From CAYHOI01 sp964358175 (GTDB lineage: Bacteria > Margulisbacteria > Riflemargulisbacteria > GWF2-35-9), in NCBI GenBank assembly GCA_964358175.1, contig CAYHOI010000013.1, forward strand, positions 1-32,304: a DNA stretch of 32,304 nucleotides, written 5' to 3'. Below the pieces are notes generated by a model. That model searched no databases. It saw only the letters and a list, made by a program, of their open reading frames with translations, and was not told the DNA's origin. Numbering within the stretch: the stretch's first letter is position 1; the number at the start of each line of letters is the position of its first letter. Positions 1-9,471 of this stretch are shown here, in pieces. Both the position numbers and the translations under genes were made by a program.

Positions 1-21
1 GGTATCTTGAAGCTGTCCTCA

Positions 22-242
22 TCATTGATCAGCTGGCGACTTTGACGGAACCCTGGGCCAGAAAGAAAGTCGTCCGCTTACAAGTTCAAGGAGGTCGGCT
101 TGAACAATCGGTAAATCCAGTTCAGTCAAAATTGCCTCAATCGACCGAAGGTAAAACGCAAGATCGTAATTTCGGCTTTTCGACGTTCTTCAGGGATGAA
201 AGTGCGGTGAAGATTGATGGATAATGCGTCCTGAGGGAACAT
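22..242 (-). pseudogene. Small unknown ORF downstream of purU, apparently frameshifted
   Basis: An ATG at 242-240 overlaps the purU stop codon by one base (TGATG), an arrangement typical of translational coupling. The frame starts MFPQDALSINLHRTFIPEER and stops early at 126-128 (38 aa). If one base is added in the short A-run (T-run on the plus strand, 170-172), it continues into a second frame containing YDLAFYLRSIEAILTELDLP and ends at 22-24. The repaired length is 73 aa, and the repaired span is an exact multiple of three. Both segments look protein-like. I do not recognise the family. A plus-strand frame is also open over 3-224, so this could be chance. The call is an inference from the overlap and the frame continuity. 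Confidence 0.3.
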
Positions 243-1102
243 CAGTCAAATACGACGGTTTTATTCGCAAAGACCAAGATCTTACGTTCAATATGTTTTT
301 TCACCGCATAAGATAATACGTGTTTCTCCAAATCTTGGCCCTTTGCAATGAATTCGCTCAGACTGTCCTGGTGGCTGACTGGCATGACCTGTTGTCCAAT
401 AATGGGGCCGTCATCCAAAACATCTGTCACATAATGCGCTGTAGAGCCAACCAGTTTTACCCCGCGAGAAAATGCTTGCTCATAGGGTTTTGCGCCAGAG
501 AATGCTGGCAGGAAGGAGTGGTGAACGTTAATAATTCGACTCGGGTAGCGCAAGATGAATTCTGGTGAGAGCACTTGCATATAGCGAGCCAAAATAATGA
601 AGTCAACCTGTAGTTGCGAAAGAATAGCCAATTGAGCCTGTTCAACTTGTGCTTTGCTTTCTTTGAAGACGGGCATGTAGTAGAACGGGAGCTGAAATGT
701 GTCCGCAAGAGATTTGGTAGACTCATGGTTGCTGAAGACTGCAACTATCTGCATCGGAAGATCGCCATTTTTCCATTTGTATAAGAGGTCAACCAGACAA
801 TGGTCTGTTCGAGACACGAAAATAGCTGTTCGCGGGCGGTGGGAGCGGATATAAAGTTTCAGATCCATGTTCAAAGAGAGGCGGGTAGGTTCTAGTTCTG
901 AGAGAATTTCGTCGTCAGGAATCGTAAAATTTGAAAGATCCCACTCGATACGCATAAAGAAACTATTTCGAGTTTCATCTATATGTTGTTCTGCATGCAG
1001 AATATTGCCATGATGACGATAGATAAATTCGGTAATGGTATAGACCAACCCCTCCTTGTCTGGAGCGCAAATAAGTAAGATAGCCGAATGAACGTCCCCC
1101 AT
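242..1102 (-). CDS. purU: Formyltetrahydrofolate deformylase
   Basis: PurU hydrolyses 10-formyl-tetrahydrofolate to tetrahydrofolate and formate in the cytoplasm, supplying formate for PurT-type purine synthesis and balancing one-carbon pools. The 286-residue length is normal for the family. Residues 1-85 form an N-terminal ACT-like regulatory domain (CAPDKEGLVYTITEFIYRH). The rest is a GART-type hydrolase domain, with the catalytic triad visible as N192 and H194 in INVHHSFLPAF and D230 in VTDVLDDGPII. A GGGAAAGGG ribosome-binding site lies upstream of the ATG. The gene is divergent from the tamB-like gene across 67 bases and overlaps a small ORF at its 3' end. No other purine genes are in view, so pathway context comes from the family only. 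Confidence 0.95.
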   Translation of the reverse strand: MGDVHSAILLICAPDKEGLVYTITEFIYRHHGNILHAEQHIDETRNSFFMRIEWDLSNFTIPDDEILSELEPTRLSLNMDLKLYIRSHRPRTAIFVSRTDHCLVDLLYKWKNGDLPMQIVAVFSNHESTKSLADTFQLPFYYMPVFKESKAQVEQAQLAILSQLQVDFIILARYMQVLSPEFILRYPSRIINVHHSFLPAFSGAKPYEQAFSRGVKLVGSTAHYVTDVLDDGPIIGQQVMPVSHQDSLSEFIAKGQDLEKHVLSYAVKKHIERKILVFANKTVVFD

Positions 1103-1130
1103 TTGAACCCTTTCCCAGAATCGTCGCTAA

Positions 1131-1161
1131 AGGACAAACCCTACGAGTCTGAGTATAATAC
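1131..1161 (+). promoter_or_regulatory. Promoter of the envelope operon with a symmetric -10
   Basis: A perfect TATAAT lies at 1154-1159, 17 bases after AGGACA at 1131-1136, which matches four of six -35 positions. The predicted transcript start (about 1166) is only a few bases before the tamB-like ATG at 1170. The -10 sits in GTATAATAC (1153-1161), which is nearly its own reverse complement, so the minus strand carries TATTAT and could start purU mRNA. No good -35 is visible for that direction. Confidence 0.55.
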
Positions 1162-1169
1162 ATCTGGGA

Positions 1170-4100
1170 ATGAAAAAAAATCTCTGGATTATTTTTTTTG
1201 TGGTGATGGGGCTTATTTGGGGGGCTGCATCGTATCTTCAATATAAAATTGCTAAGGAAGTGATCAGGGGGCTTCATCATGCAATGACGGTTCCGGTTCA
1301 TATTGGCTCTATCCAAGTTCATTTGTTGACCTCTGTTGTTCTCAACCAAGTGACAGTTCCTGATCCTTTGGTACCTTCTCAAAAAGTGCTGACGGCCAAA
1401 CAGATTAAGATTGCCTATAACCCACTGCGACTGTTGAACATGCATGATCCCCTGGAGTTGGTTCACACTGTATCGTTAACAGGAGCTCATTTTTTTGTAA
1501 GACATTTGGCGGATGATCGTTTCACTTTTCTCGCACTTTTAAAGCCTGACCCCTCTCCGAAGACACAACACTTGAACCTGAAGGTCAAATTGACGAAATG
1601 TCAGCTGGATTATCCTGATCAGCGAGGGTTCGGGGCAGTGGCCTTTAAAAAGGTTCATACCCATAAACTTTTGAATCTGAGTGGACAAATCGAGATGGGA
1701 ACTCAGAAGATTCGTCTTGCGTTGAAGGGGAACTTAAATAAGAAGGAGGCTCCCTTAACTATTTTTGGTTTTGTTGCCTCGAATAACTATGAGATTCAAC
1801 TTCGTTCAAGAAAAATGGAAATGGCAGAAGTTGCGAATTATTTTATGGGATTAAAGGATGTCCGGATACTAAGTGCAAAGGGAAGAGTCGGGGTGGTATT
1901 AAGACCTCAGAAAATAAAGACTGCCACAGATCTTCCGGTACGCTTTGATGCTGAAATTCTTTTGGAGGAGGGGCGTATCTCCACAAACTGGATATCGCCT
2001 GTTCTTTCGTTTCGCAAGGGGAAGGTTCTCCTGAACAATGAAGGCATAATCCTGGAAGATCTTCGTGGCGAAAGTGCCGGAGAATCCTTTCATTTTGGAG
2101 GAGATATTACGAACTATAAACATATTAATCTTGTTGTCAGTGCAAATCGACTTCAAGGGAAAAATGCATCTAATTTCTTGCCGTTTTTGAAAACATGGAA
2201 CCTTGATGGACTATATGATTTTCGTCTTGCGATAGAGGGGGAACCTGCCGATAAGCTACTTTTGAAAGCAATAATATCCAACTATACGGGGCATATCTGG
2301 CAATATTTGGTAGAGAACTCTGGACTCGTGGCTACAAAAAACGGGACTGAAGTCATTTTTGAAATCCCTTCACTGAATGCCTATGGCGGGACGGGATCAG
2401 GCGAGGGATGGGTTCACTTGAGTGAGGATCATCCTCATGAAATCCATTTGGATATGTCTATCGGAGAGGTCTCTCTCGAAGAGTACTTTGGTTCAAAACA
2501 TTTCTTAGGGAGAGGGGATATCGGAATCCATTTAGGTCAGTTTGTAAATGAAATAAGCGGTGCGATTGACTTCACGGGAAGAAATGCGAGAGTTTTCGGA
2601 CAAACTCTTCAGAATGCAAGTTTGTTGATTACAAAGACTCCCGAGAATCTTGCTTTTCTGCCTGGGTCATCCCTCCAATTCAATCAGAGCAGAGAACCTT
2701 TGTTTGTGTCAGGGAACCTTGCAAGTGATAATCGCTTCCAAGTGACGATCAAAGGCAAAAATCTCGAAAGTCCGAATTTCTATTTCTTTTATACTCAATT
2801 GGGGCAATATGATGCCCGATTTAGTATGAGGGGGTCTTTTGAGGGTTTGTATGACAACGCGTTTAGGCAAAGTCCGTTGGCTAACACCGTGGGGTCGGCT
2901 GAGATCGGCGTGGAAAGTCTTTCTGTTTCAGGGAGTTCAACGCCCCTCAGTGGGACGGGAACTATTTTTCTGGATAAGATCGTCAATCTGAATTTCGACT
3001 TAAAGGTGGGGACGGCTCAAGCAGGGATACATGCAAGAACTACGGATAAGGGGCTTATAGATAGTCAATTCATTGTCAAAAACTTTCCATTGAAGTATGT
3101 TCGTCCGTTTGTACGGGACGTAGGGATTTCATATTCAGGATGGATGAGTGGAGATATGACCCTTTTCCCTGATCCAAATAATCAAACCTTGCTGAAGAAC
3201 TTTGGGGTGGTTGGCCAAGTGGAGCTTTCGCAGGCACTCATTGCGGGAGTGAGTATTAATGCTTTTTCAGGCCAAATTCGTCTTTCTGATCAACGGTTAC
3301 GTCTTGATCAATCTACCTTGGTGCTACCCTATTCCAACTTGGTCTTTTCGTTAGATTATCAGTCTTCACAAAATTTTAGGGTGCGACTTTCCAAGTCTCG
3401 ATTTCGAAGCACCGAATGGCCTATGATTCCAGCTGGAACTAATATTTCTTTGAAGGGAATAGAGGGGTATTTTGGCCGTCAGGAGGGGAAAATTGACGCA
3501 GACCTGAATCTGGAGACGGAGTACATGTTTCAAAAAAAGATACCCCTTCCTGCTTTTGAGGGACGTATCGGCGTAAAGGGGGACGAAATCTTTTTCAAAC
3601 ACGTAAATATTAGCTACATGGGAGATACCTTTCTTGTTTCTGGAAATATGACAACCGATATTTTTCAAGGGAAAATTCCTGTCTTTGATGTGGATTTAAA
3701 AGTTGGGAAGGCCTATCTGGATCATGTCCTTCAATTGTATGCGCAGCTCAGGCCACTTTGGGTCAAGGAGACTCTGCCTCAAGTCAAAAAAGGAGAGCGT
3801 CAAAGAAGAGAAAGTATTACAGGATATTCCCAGCTGATAAAGAACAACTATATCGATCTCTATTCTTTGAGAGGAAAGAGCATCTTGAACTTAATTGAAA
3901 ATATGAAAGAAACCACTCAAAGGGATGGGCTTACTGATCTTCCGAAAATTGAGGGGCTGGCTCGTGGGAGCGTAAAAATATCCAACAAAGGGAGACTCAG
4001 TTTTACAAGTGATTTGTCTATTGAAAATGCGAGAGTATTTCAGACTCAGATTAAGAAGTTGCGACTTCTGGCGGAGCGTAAGGATCGAGATATTCGTATC

Positions 4101-6017
4101 TTCATAAGGGGAGACAAACTAAACCTGCTTGATAATATTCTGGATGAGGTCGTATTTACTGCAGAGTTTGATCCAGCAGCCCATTTGCTTCAGGTAGAAA
4201 ATTTATCGACATCTACCGGACACGAGACATACGATCATATCTTGGTTGGGCGCGTGGGTTTGGCGTCACTTCTTTCAAATAAACCTGAACGATCCGATGA
4301 TCTTGATTTAACTTTGAGCTTGAGAAAAGATAACATAAACTTAATTTCGTTTTTCATTTCTTCTCTGAAGCGTTTGACCAATGATGGGGAAGTGGCACTT
4401 CATATTTCGGGACCACTTAGACATCCCATGGTTCGTTCAGAGATCTTTCAGTTGCGTCAACTTGAGGCACAGTTTCGCCCAGGCTTTCCTGTCCAATCTC
4501 CAATGCGTGTCGAAAATGCGGACTTGTCGGTTAGAGAAAATCGCCTGAGCATTCCTGATTTGAAAATATCGTGGAAAGGGGAGGATACGAATGGGGCTGA
4601 GAATGGGGTTGAAATGAACGGTCGAATAACCTTCGGGCTTTCGCAGCGCATCACCGACACCCTCCCTGTTCAACTGGACTTGAACATGGACCCAGTAAAA
4701 TTGGATATTAATTTTCCTGATTTGTATAGTGGGAAAGTAAACTTGGAAGAAACGCATCTTGCGGGAACATTGTTTGTTCCTTTGAGCCGAAAAGCCAAAG
4801 AGATCCAGCGGAAGTCTATTCTGGAGGAAAAAGAGGAGGGACCGGTTCTTTCAACGGTTGCAACGTTTTATGATGGCCGGTTCATTATTCTTGCTAATCG
4901 AGGTGCTTCTTTAGACAAACCTTCAATCAAGATGCAAGTCCCTGTCGTGATAGGAAAAGATTTATTTATTGCACGCAAGGAAGACAGTGCTGCAATTAAT
5001 AATTTTCTAAACACATTATTCATTGAACTCGAAGAGGTTCAGGGAACGATTCCTGTCAAGGGCTCTCTCAATACCCTGGATCTCGAACACCGCTTTAAAC
5101 TCAAAAGTGGGAAACTGGTGTTTCTCAATCAAATCTTTCAGCTTTTGGAGAGGCCGCTTCAAAGAGAAATTTTTCGTAATCATCCAGAAAAAATTAATGA
5201 TAATACCGTAGAAATTCGGATGGTTTCGGATCCAGACTCTCCCACAAAGCGTAAACCTACACCCTATTTCGACTTAAAAGCGTACGCAATCGTGAAAAAG
5301 ACTGTGGATGTGAGTGGCAATTTGGCTCTTGCCACTACGGGAATAGAAGAGCATCTCTTTGTCATTTATATCAATGGGTTTCTTAATACCCCCAAGGCCT
5401 TTTCCATTCAGCATTACCTCGTGGACAATGGCATCTATAAGTCACAAGGTGAACAAATTGAATTGGATAAAATTACTTCCGAGCAATTGGATACCCTCAC
5501 GTCCTATCTTTTGCCGGTACTTCTTCGGCCACAGTTTTACCAGTCACTGCTTTCCAAAGGACTGGGGAACAATAAGGAAGCCAATGACCTTGTTCGAGGC
5601 TATTCAGCATCGCAAATAAATATGTGGATTGACCAGCAGCTTCGTCCTGTAGAAAAAGAGGTTGCCAAAGCGACCGGTCTATACGATGTGCGAATTCAGC
5701 ATAAGTTAGGAGAAGAAATTGTGAATGCGGTGCCTGTGTTTTCAACCACTGAACCAGAGAGTACTTCTGCTGCAAGAGATAACAATAAAGTGTCTGTAGA
5801 GTACATTAAGGATTTATTTCTAAAGAAGCTATTTGTGAAAGTGAAGACGGGTCTCAGCCAAGATCCCGTGTCCAAGTCGCTGGCTTATCGAATGACCGAA
5901 TATGAACTCATGTGGTTTTTGAATGATTTTATTAGTGTGAATTATGCGAATCATAACTTGCAGGCCAGCGATACTCTATATGGAGCGTTTTCTCTCAATG
6001 CGAATTTTGATTTTTAG
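1170..6017 (+). CDS. TamB-like (AsmA/DUF490) envelope-spanning protein
   Basis: This is a 1615-residue protein of the TamB/AsmA-like superfamily, long beta-taco proteins anchored in the inner membrane. They span the periplasm and work with an Omp85 partner in outer-membrane protein assembly or phospholipid transport. Residues 5-24 (LWIIFFVVMGLIWGAASYL) form a signal anchor. The body is an alternating hydrophobic/polar beta-rich repeat, and the last ~350 residues resemble the TamB C-terminal domain, with motifs such as VQGTIPVKGSLNTLDL and a final aromatic-ended strand (FSLNANFDF). The next gene, an Omp85 protein, overlaps its 3' end by 20 bases, matching the usual tamA-tamB pairing. I chose the first ATG because the anchor begins there, although almost no 5' leader is predicted. 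Sequence identity in this family is low, so the call rests on architecture and neighbours. Confidence 0.85.
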   Translation: MKKNLWIIFFVVMGLIWGAASYLQYKIAKEVIRGLHHAMTVPVHIGSIQVHLLTSVVLNQVTVPDPLVPSQKVLTAKQIKIAYNPLRLLNMHDPLELVHTVSLTGAHFFVRHLADDRFTFLALLKPDPSPKTQHLNLKVKLTKCQLDYPDQRGFGAVAFKKVHTHKLLNLSGQIEMGTQKIRLALKGNLNKKEAPLTIFGFVASNNYEIQLRSRKMEMAEVANYFMGLKDVRILSAKGRVGVVLRPQKIKTATDLPVRFDAEILLEEGRISTNWISPVLSFRKGKVLLNNEGIILEDLRGESAGESFHFGGDITNYKHINLVVSANRLQGKNASNFLPFLKTWNLDGLYDFRLAIEGEPADKLLLKAIISNYTGHIWQYLVENSGLVATKNGTEVIFEIPSLNAYGGTGSGEGWVHLSEDHPHEIHLDMSIGEVSLEEYFGSKHFLGRGDIGIHLGQFVNEISGAIDFTGRNARVFGQTLQNASLLITKTPENLAFLPGSSLQFNQSREPLFVSGNLASDNRFQVTIKGKNLESPNFYFFYTQLGQYDARFSMRGSFEGLYDNAFRQSPLANTVGSAEIGVESLSVSGSSTPLSGTGTIFLDKIVNLNFDLKVGTAQAGIHARTTDKGLIDSQFIVKNFPLKYVRPFVRDVGISYSGWMSGDMTLFPDPNNQTLLKNFGVVGQVELSQALIAGVSINAFSGQIRLSDQRLRLDQSTLVLPYSNLVFSLDYQSSQNFRVRLSKSRFRSTEWPMIPAGTNISLKGIEGYFGRQEGKIDADLNLETEYMFQKKIPLPAFEGRIGVKGDEIFFKHVNISYMGDTFLVSGNMTTDIFQGKIPVFDVDLKVGKAYLDHVLQLYAQLRPLWVKETLPQVKKGERQRRESITGYSQLIKNNYIDLYSLRGKSILNLIENMKETTQRDGLTDLPKIEGLARGSVKISNKGRLSFTSDLSIENARVFQTQIKKLRLLAERKDRDIRIFIRGDKLNLLDNILDEVVFTAEFDPAAHLLQVENLSTSTGHETYDHILVGRVGLASLLSNKPERSDDLDLTLSLRKDNINLISFFISSLKRLTNDGEVALHISGPLRHPMVRSEIFQLRQLEAQFRPGFPVQSPMRVENADLSVRENRLSIPDLKISWKGEDTNGAENGVEMNGRITFGLSQRITDTLPVQLDLNMDPVKLDINFPDLYSGKVNLEETHLAGTLFVPLSRKAKEIQRKSILEEKEEGPVLSTVATFYDGRFIILANRGASLDKPSIKMQVPVVIGKDLFIARKEDSAAINNFLNTLFIELEEVQGTIPVKGSLNTLDLEHRFKLKSGKLVFLNQIFQLLERPLQREIFRNHPEKINDNTVEIRMVSDPDSPTKRKPTPYFDLKAYAIVKKTVDVSGNLALATTGIEEHLFVIYINGFLNTPKAFSIQHYLVDNGIYKSQGEQIELDKITSEQLDTLTSYLLPVLLRPQFYQSLLSKGLGNNKEANDLVRGYSASQINMWIDQQLRPVEKEVAKATGLYDVRIQHKLGEEIVNAVPVFSTTEPESTSAARDNNKVSVEYIKDLFLKKLFVKVKTGLSQDPVSKSLAYRMTEYELMWFLNDFISVNYANHNLQASDTLYGAFSLNANFDF

Positions 6018-7716
6018 TCTTATTTTTTTGATGGTTTCATTGGTTTTTGGCGTGGAAATTTTCCCCGAAGATACGCATATTTTTGACGGACTTCCTCTTC
6101 GCGCAGTAGTGGTTTCACCGAGTAGTGCCAGAGAGATGGTTCTTCCGCATATTGAAGCTCTTCGTTCAGAAAATATTTTTTATACGACCAACTTATTGCG
6201 TGATTTGGGGCGAATCCTAGAGGGGGGGATGGTGCAGGACTTAGCGGTTCAAATGAGTCAAGAGAAAGATTTCGTGGATCTCTTCCTGACGGTCACACTC
6301 AACCCTGTTATTCGTTATTTGGAAATAGACGGGATGACCCTTTTTGAGCCTTTAGTGGTTAAACGTTTACTCCAAAACCAGGTTGGACGGTCGATGAATA
6401 CGGCTAGGATTACTCAAGATATTCACGCTATTGAAGAAATGTATCATCAAGAAGGGTATATTTTGGCTCGCGTCACCAATGTCGTATTTATTCGAAGTCT
6501 AAACGGTCTCATATTTTCTGTGGAGGAAGGTCATATTCATGAGGTGCGGTTTAATGGACTTGACCATATCCACCCCTCAATAATTTTGCGAGAGTTATTG
6601 TCCAAACCGGGAAGCGTGTTTAATACAAAACGATTTTCACTGGCTCGGGATAAGATTTTTCGGCTGGGGTATTTTTCGTCGGTGGATTTGCCGCGAGTGG
6701 TTCCCTCAGATGAAGCTCCAGGCCAAGTAGATGTAGTGATTGATGTTGTGGAACGCAAGATTAACAATTTTCAGATAGGGCTTGAGCAACTTCAGAACAG
6801 TAAACTTAGTGTAGCATTAGTAGTTAAGCTACCCAATTTCAGGAATACAGGTGAAGGCTTGTATCTCAAAGGCCAGAGCTTGCTAGACCCCTGGTTTAAA
6901 GATAATAGCTACTATCTTAAATATACCGATCTATGGTTCCTCAATCAGCCGCTTCCCTTCAGTGCTATTTTTTGGCAACAAGTGAATCAGGAAAACTTCA
7001 ATAATTTAACGAATAATATCAGTGTGCGTCGATCTGGCTGGGAAACGAATTGGGAGTTGAGCCTTCTTGATAACCTGAAATCAATTTTTGCCTTTCATCA
7101 TGAAAATGTCGAAGATGCGAATGGACAATATGCCCCGTATACCAAGAACAGTGTTAAGGCGATGGCACTTCGAAATACCGTGAAGGATCTTAATAATCCA
7201 TTGGGCGGGACAAAAATCTATGTCGAGCTTGAGCGAGGAGGGAATTTTCTTGGACTGCTTGCGTTAGGGGGATTAGATTATGCGAAATATAGCCTGGATT
7301 ATGCCCTTTTTCACAATGTTTATAAGAAAGATGTTCTTGCGGTTCATGTCAATCTCGGAACTTTGCAGTACAGCTCTGGTCAACAACTTTTTGAACAAGA
7401 CAAATTTACAGTGGGAGGAGCCTACTCCCTTCGAGGGTATGCGGAGTCCTATGTGAGCAATACGAGCGCAACCGTAGGGAGCAAGAAACTGCTACTTAAT
7501 GCAGAGTATCGGATATTGCTAAACGAGTGGTTGCAGGCTGTTTTGTTTATTGACGGCGGGATTGCAACTGATAGAGATTTTCAGTTGGGTAGTCTTAAGT
7601 GGGGAAAGGGGATGGGGGTTCGCATTTTTACGCCCATTGCCCCGCTAAGATTTGACTTTGCCTTGGGAGATTCAAACGAGTTTTTCCTGCATTTCGCTCT
7701 GGGACAATTGTTCTAG
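5998..7716 (+). CDS. Omp85-family outer-membrane protein, TamA/BamA-like
   Basis: This is a 572-residue Omp85 protein, likely an outer-membrane insertase or the TamB partner. I start it at 5998, where MRILIFSLIFLMVSLVFG forms a signal peptide; the upstream in-frame ATG at 5944 lies inside the tamB-like gene and would spoil it. A GGAG at 5982-5985 could be the ribosome-binding site. Residues ~20-260 hold about three POTRA-like repeats (for example VRFNGLDHIHPSIILRELL). The remainder is a barrel with the conserved L6-loop motif GGAYSLRGY (473-481) and a C-terminal strand ending in phenylalanine (FFLHFALGQLF), the signature recognised by BamA. It directly follows tamB and is followed after 13 bases by a second Omp85 gene. 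TamA is the likelier role by context, but the sequence alone does not separate TamA from a BamA paralogue. Confidence 0.85.
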   Translation: MRILIFSLIFLMVSLVFGVEIFPEDTHIFDGLPLRAVVVSPSSAREMVLPHIEALRSENIFYTTNLLRDLGRILEGGMVQDLAVQMSQEKDFVDLFLTVTLNPVIRYLEIDGMTLFEPLVVKRLLQNQVGRSMNTARITQDIHAIEEMYHQEGYILARVTNVVFIRSLNGLIFSVEEGHIHEVRFNGLDHIHPSIILRELLSKPGSVFNTKRFSLARDKIFRLGYFSSVDLPRVVPSDEAPGQVDVVIDVVERKINNFQIGLEQLQNSKLSVALVVKLPNFRNTGEGLYLKGQSLLDPWFKDNSYYLKYTDLWFLNQPLPFSAIFWQQVNQENFNNLTNNISVRRSGWETNWELSLLDNLKSIFAFHHENVEDANGQYAPYTKNSVKAMALRNTVKDLNNPLGGTKIYVELERGGNFLGLLALGGLDYAKYSLDYALFHNVYKKDVLAVHVNLGTLQYSSGQQLFEQDKFTVGGAYSLRGYAESYVSNTSATVGSKKLLLNAEYRILLNEWLQAVLFIDGGIATDRDFQLGSLKWGKGMGVRIFTPIAPLRFDFALGDSNEFFLHFALGQLF

Positions 7717-7729
7717 GTATGTTAAGATC

Positions 7730-9460
7730 ATGCATGAAATGCTGGTTGGGGAAAGAGTTCGTCTGTTTTTCATTTTGATACTGCTGTTCGCAGGAGTGGG
7801 TGTTTTTGGATTCCCTGATACGGTTCGTTCGGTGGTCATTAGTGGAAATAATCGTATTCCTGTTTCTGATATTTTTCCTCGACTGACGGTTCAATCTGGG
7901 GAGACAATCCTCACTGAAAATGTTGTTTCCGATATGGACAGCCTCTATGGCATGGGATTTTTTAAAGATTCGGTGAGTGCTGAAACGGTGATTGTGTCCC
8001 AAAGTGAGTCGGGAAACTTGGTAGATATCATCTACAGTGTTGATGAAAATCCTATTGTTGAAAAGATCTATTTTGTCGGACTCACCGCCTTCAGTGCAGA
8101 GCAGCTCCAGGCAAGCATGAGTGTTCGTCAGGGAAGAGTTCTGAACTATGTAAATCTCCGAGAAGATATTCAGACTTTGGCAGCCTACTATCATGAGCGA
8201 GGTTATGTGCTTATGAGTGTGAAAGAAATCTTAGAGCCCCAAGACAACCATCAACTGACCTACGTGCTTCGGGAAGGGCAAATTGAGGATATTTTTTTGA
8301 AGGGACTGAGTGTTACCAAAGAGTTTGTCGTGACTCGAGAGATGACCACCAAGGTCGGGAGCGCGTTTAATGTCAAAATGATTCAAGAGGACATGCGGTC
8401 TATTTATAACAGTGGTTTCTTCGAAAATGTGAATATCGATCCCCCCATTGCAGGGCTTAATCCCGATAAAGTGTCCGTTGTTGTGAATTTACAGGAAAAA
8501 CGATTCGGATCCCTTCAGTTTGGCGGTGGGGTGGGGTCTGCAACAGGGTTTTTTGGATTTCTGAAGCTGGAGTTTATGAATGTTTTAGGAGAAGGGTACA
8601 ATCTCTCGGTTCAAGGGCAATGGGGTGAAAAACAAATGACCTACCAGCTTAAGTACGTGAATCCGTGGTTTTTCCCAGACCATACTTCTCTTGCTGCCAG
8701 ATTATGGAATACGGATGGGCAAGTAGATGACGGGCAGGGGATTAAGGCATTTAGTACCGGGGGAGAATTGACGATGGGGAAAGTGCTCAGTCGTGAAATC
8801 AAGGGTTCTACAACAGTTCGCATGAACAATGTCATCCCGCAGGATGCATCAGGCAATTACCAAAGCAGTTCCAGTTACCAGGTGAGAAGTCTAGGGGGAG
8901 GACTTAGTTATGACACTCGTGATTTTTACTTTAATCCCTCCGTTGGAGATTATATTGCGATCAATGCAAATTCCTCTCTGAAGCTACTGGGTGCAAGCAT
9001 TGAATTTTTGAAATACCAAATTCGCTGGAATAAATATTTCCCTCTGATGGAAAATGTTGCGCTTGGTCTGAAGGGAACGTTTGATGATTCACTGGGAACT
9101 ATTTTTGATGCAGAGCGGTATTATATCGGGGGCGCGACGACTATTCGCGGGTATCGTGATGGGAGTCCCATCGGTATTGGCGGGCGCAGGTATCTGGGAA
9201 GCGTTGAGGTGCGATACAATATTAGCACTGCTATGCAACTCTATATCTTTTATGATTTTGGAAAGATTTCACAAGGGTATGCAGATTGCAACTTTTATGG
9301 AGACACCAATTGGCGTTCAGGGAAGGGTATTGGGTTCAAAATCTCAACCCCACTTGGTCCGCTAAGATTTGATTATGCTTGGGGAGACGGTGCGACGTAT
9401 AACTCTGGCCTTGATAGCGGACAGGGTGTGGTTCACTTTAATATAGAAAATTTGTTTTAG
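7730..9460 (+). CDS. bamA: Outer membrane protein assembly factor BamA
   Basis: BamA is the central beta-barrel assembly insertase of the outer membrane. This copy has 576 residues from the ATG at 7730. The longer in-frame start at 7652 lies within the preceding gene and lacks a signal peptide, while the chosen start gives a hydrophobic leader (RLFFILILLFAGVGVFG). POTRA-like units follow (VRSVVISGNNRIPVSDIF; VEKIYFVGLTAFSAEQL; IEDIFLKGLSVTKEFVV). The barrel contains GGATTIRGY (467-475) and ends in HFNIENLF with the terminal aromatic residue. It has about three POTRAs, against five in the roughly 810-residue E. coli protein. The skp-lpxD context is the classic one for bamA. The ribosome-binding site is weak, so the start may be off by a few codons (ATG at 7739 is an alternative). 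Confidence 0.92.
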   Translation: MHEMLVGERVRLFFILILLFAGVGVFGFPDTVRSVVISGNNRIPVSDIFPRLTVQSGETILTENVVSDMDSLYGMGFFKDSVSAETVIVSQSESGNLVDIIYSVDENPIVEKIYFVGLTAFSAEQLQASMSVRQGRVLNYVNLREDIQTLAAYYHERGYVLMSVKEILEPQDNHQLTYVLREGQIEDIFLKGLSVTKEFVVTREMTTKVGSAFNVKMIQEDMRSIYNSGFFENVNIDPPIAGLNPDKVSVVVNLQEKRFGSLQFGGGVGSATGFFGFLKLEFMNVLGEGYNLSVQGQWGEKQMTYQLKYVNPWFFPDHTSLAARLWNTDGQVDDGQGIKAFSTGGELTMGKVLSREIKGSTTVRMNNVIPQDASGNYQSSSSYQVRSLGGGLSYDTRDFYFNPSVGDYIAINANSSLKLLGASIEFLKYQIRWNKYFPLMENVALGLKGTFDDSLGTIFDAERYYIGGATTIRGYRDGSPIGIGGRRYLGSVEVRYNISTAMQLYIFYDFGKISQGYADCNFYGDTNWRSGKGIGFKISTPLGPLRFDYAWGDGATYNSGLDSGQGVVHFNIENLF

Positions 9461-9464
9461 GAGG
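9459..9464 (+). promoter_or_regulatory. Strong ribosome-binding site of the skp gene
   Basis: AGGAGG begins inside the bamA stop codon and lies seven bases before the ATG at 9472. It fixes that start, and initiation there probably depends little on the upstream gene. Confidence 0.75.
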
Positions 9465-9471
9465 GGAAGGG

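Noticed and set aside
3..224. Plus-strand frame open from the window start (73 codons)
   Set aside because: It lies antisense to the purU-overlapping minus-strand ORF, shows no motif, and no start or family supports it. The minus-strand reading has the better context.
5944..5997. Longer start for the first Omp85 gene
   Set aside because: The 18 extra residues overlap the tamB-like coding sequence and put non-hydrophobic sequence before a good signal peptide.
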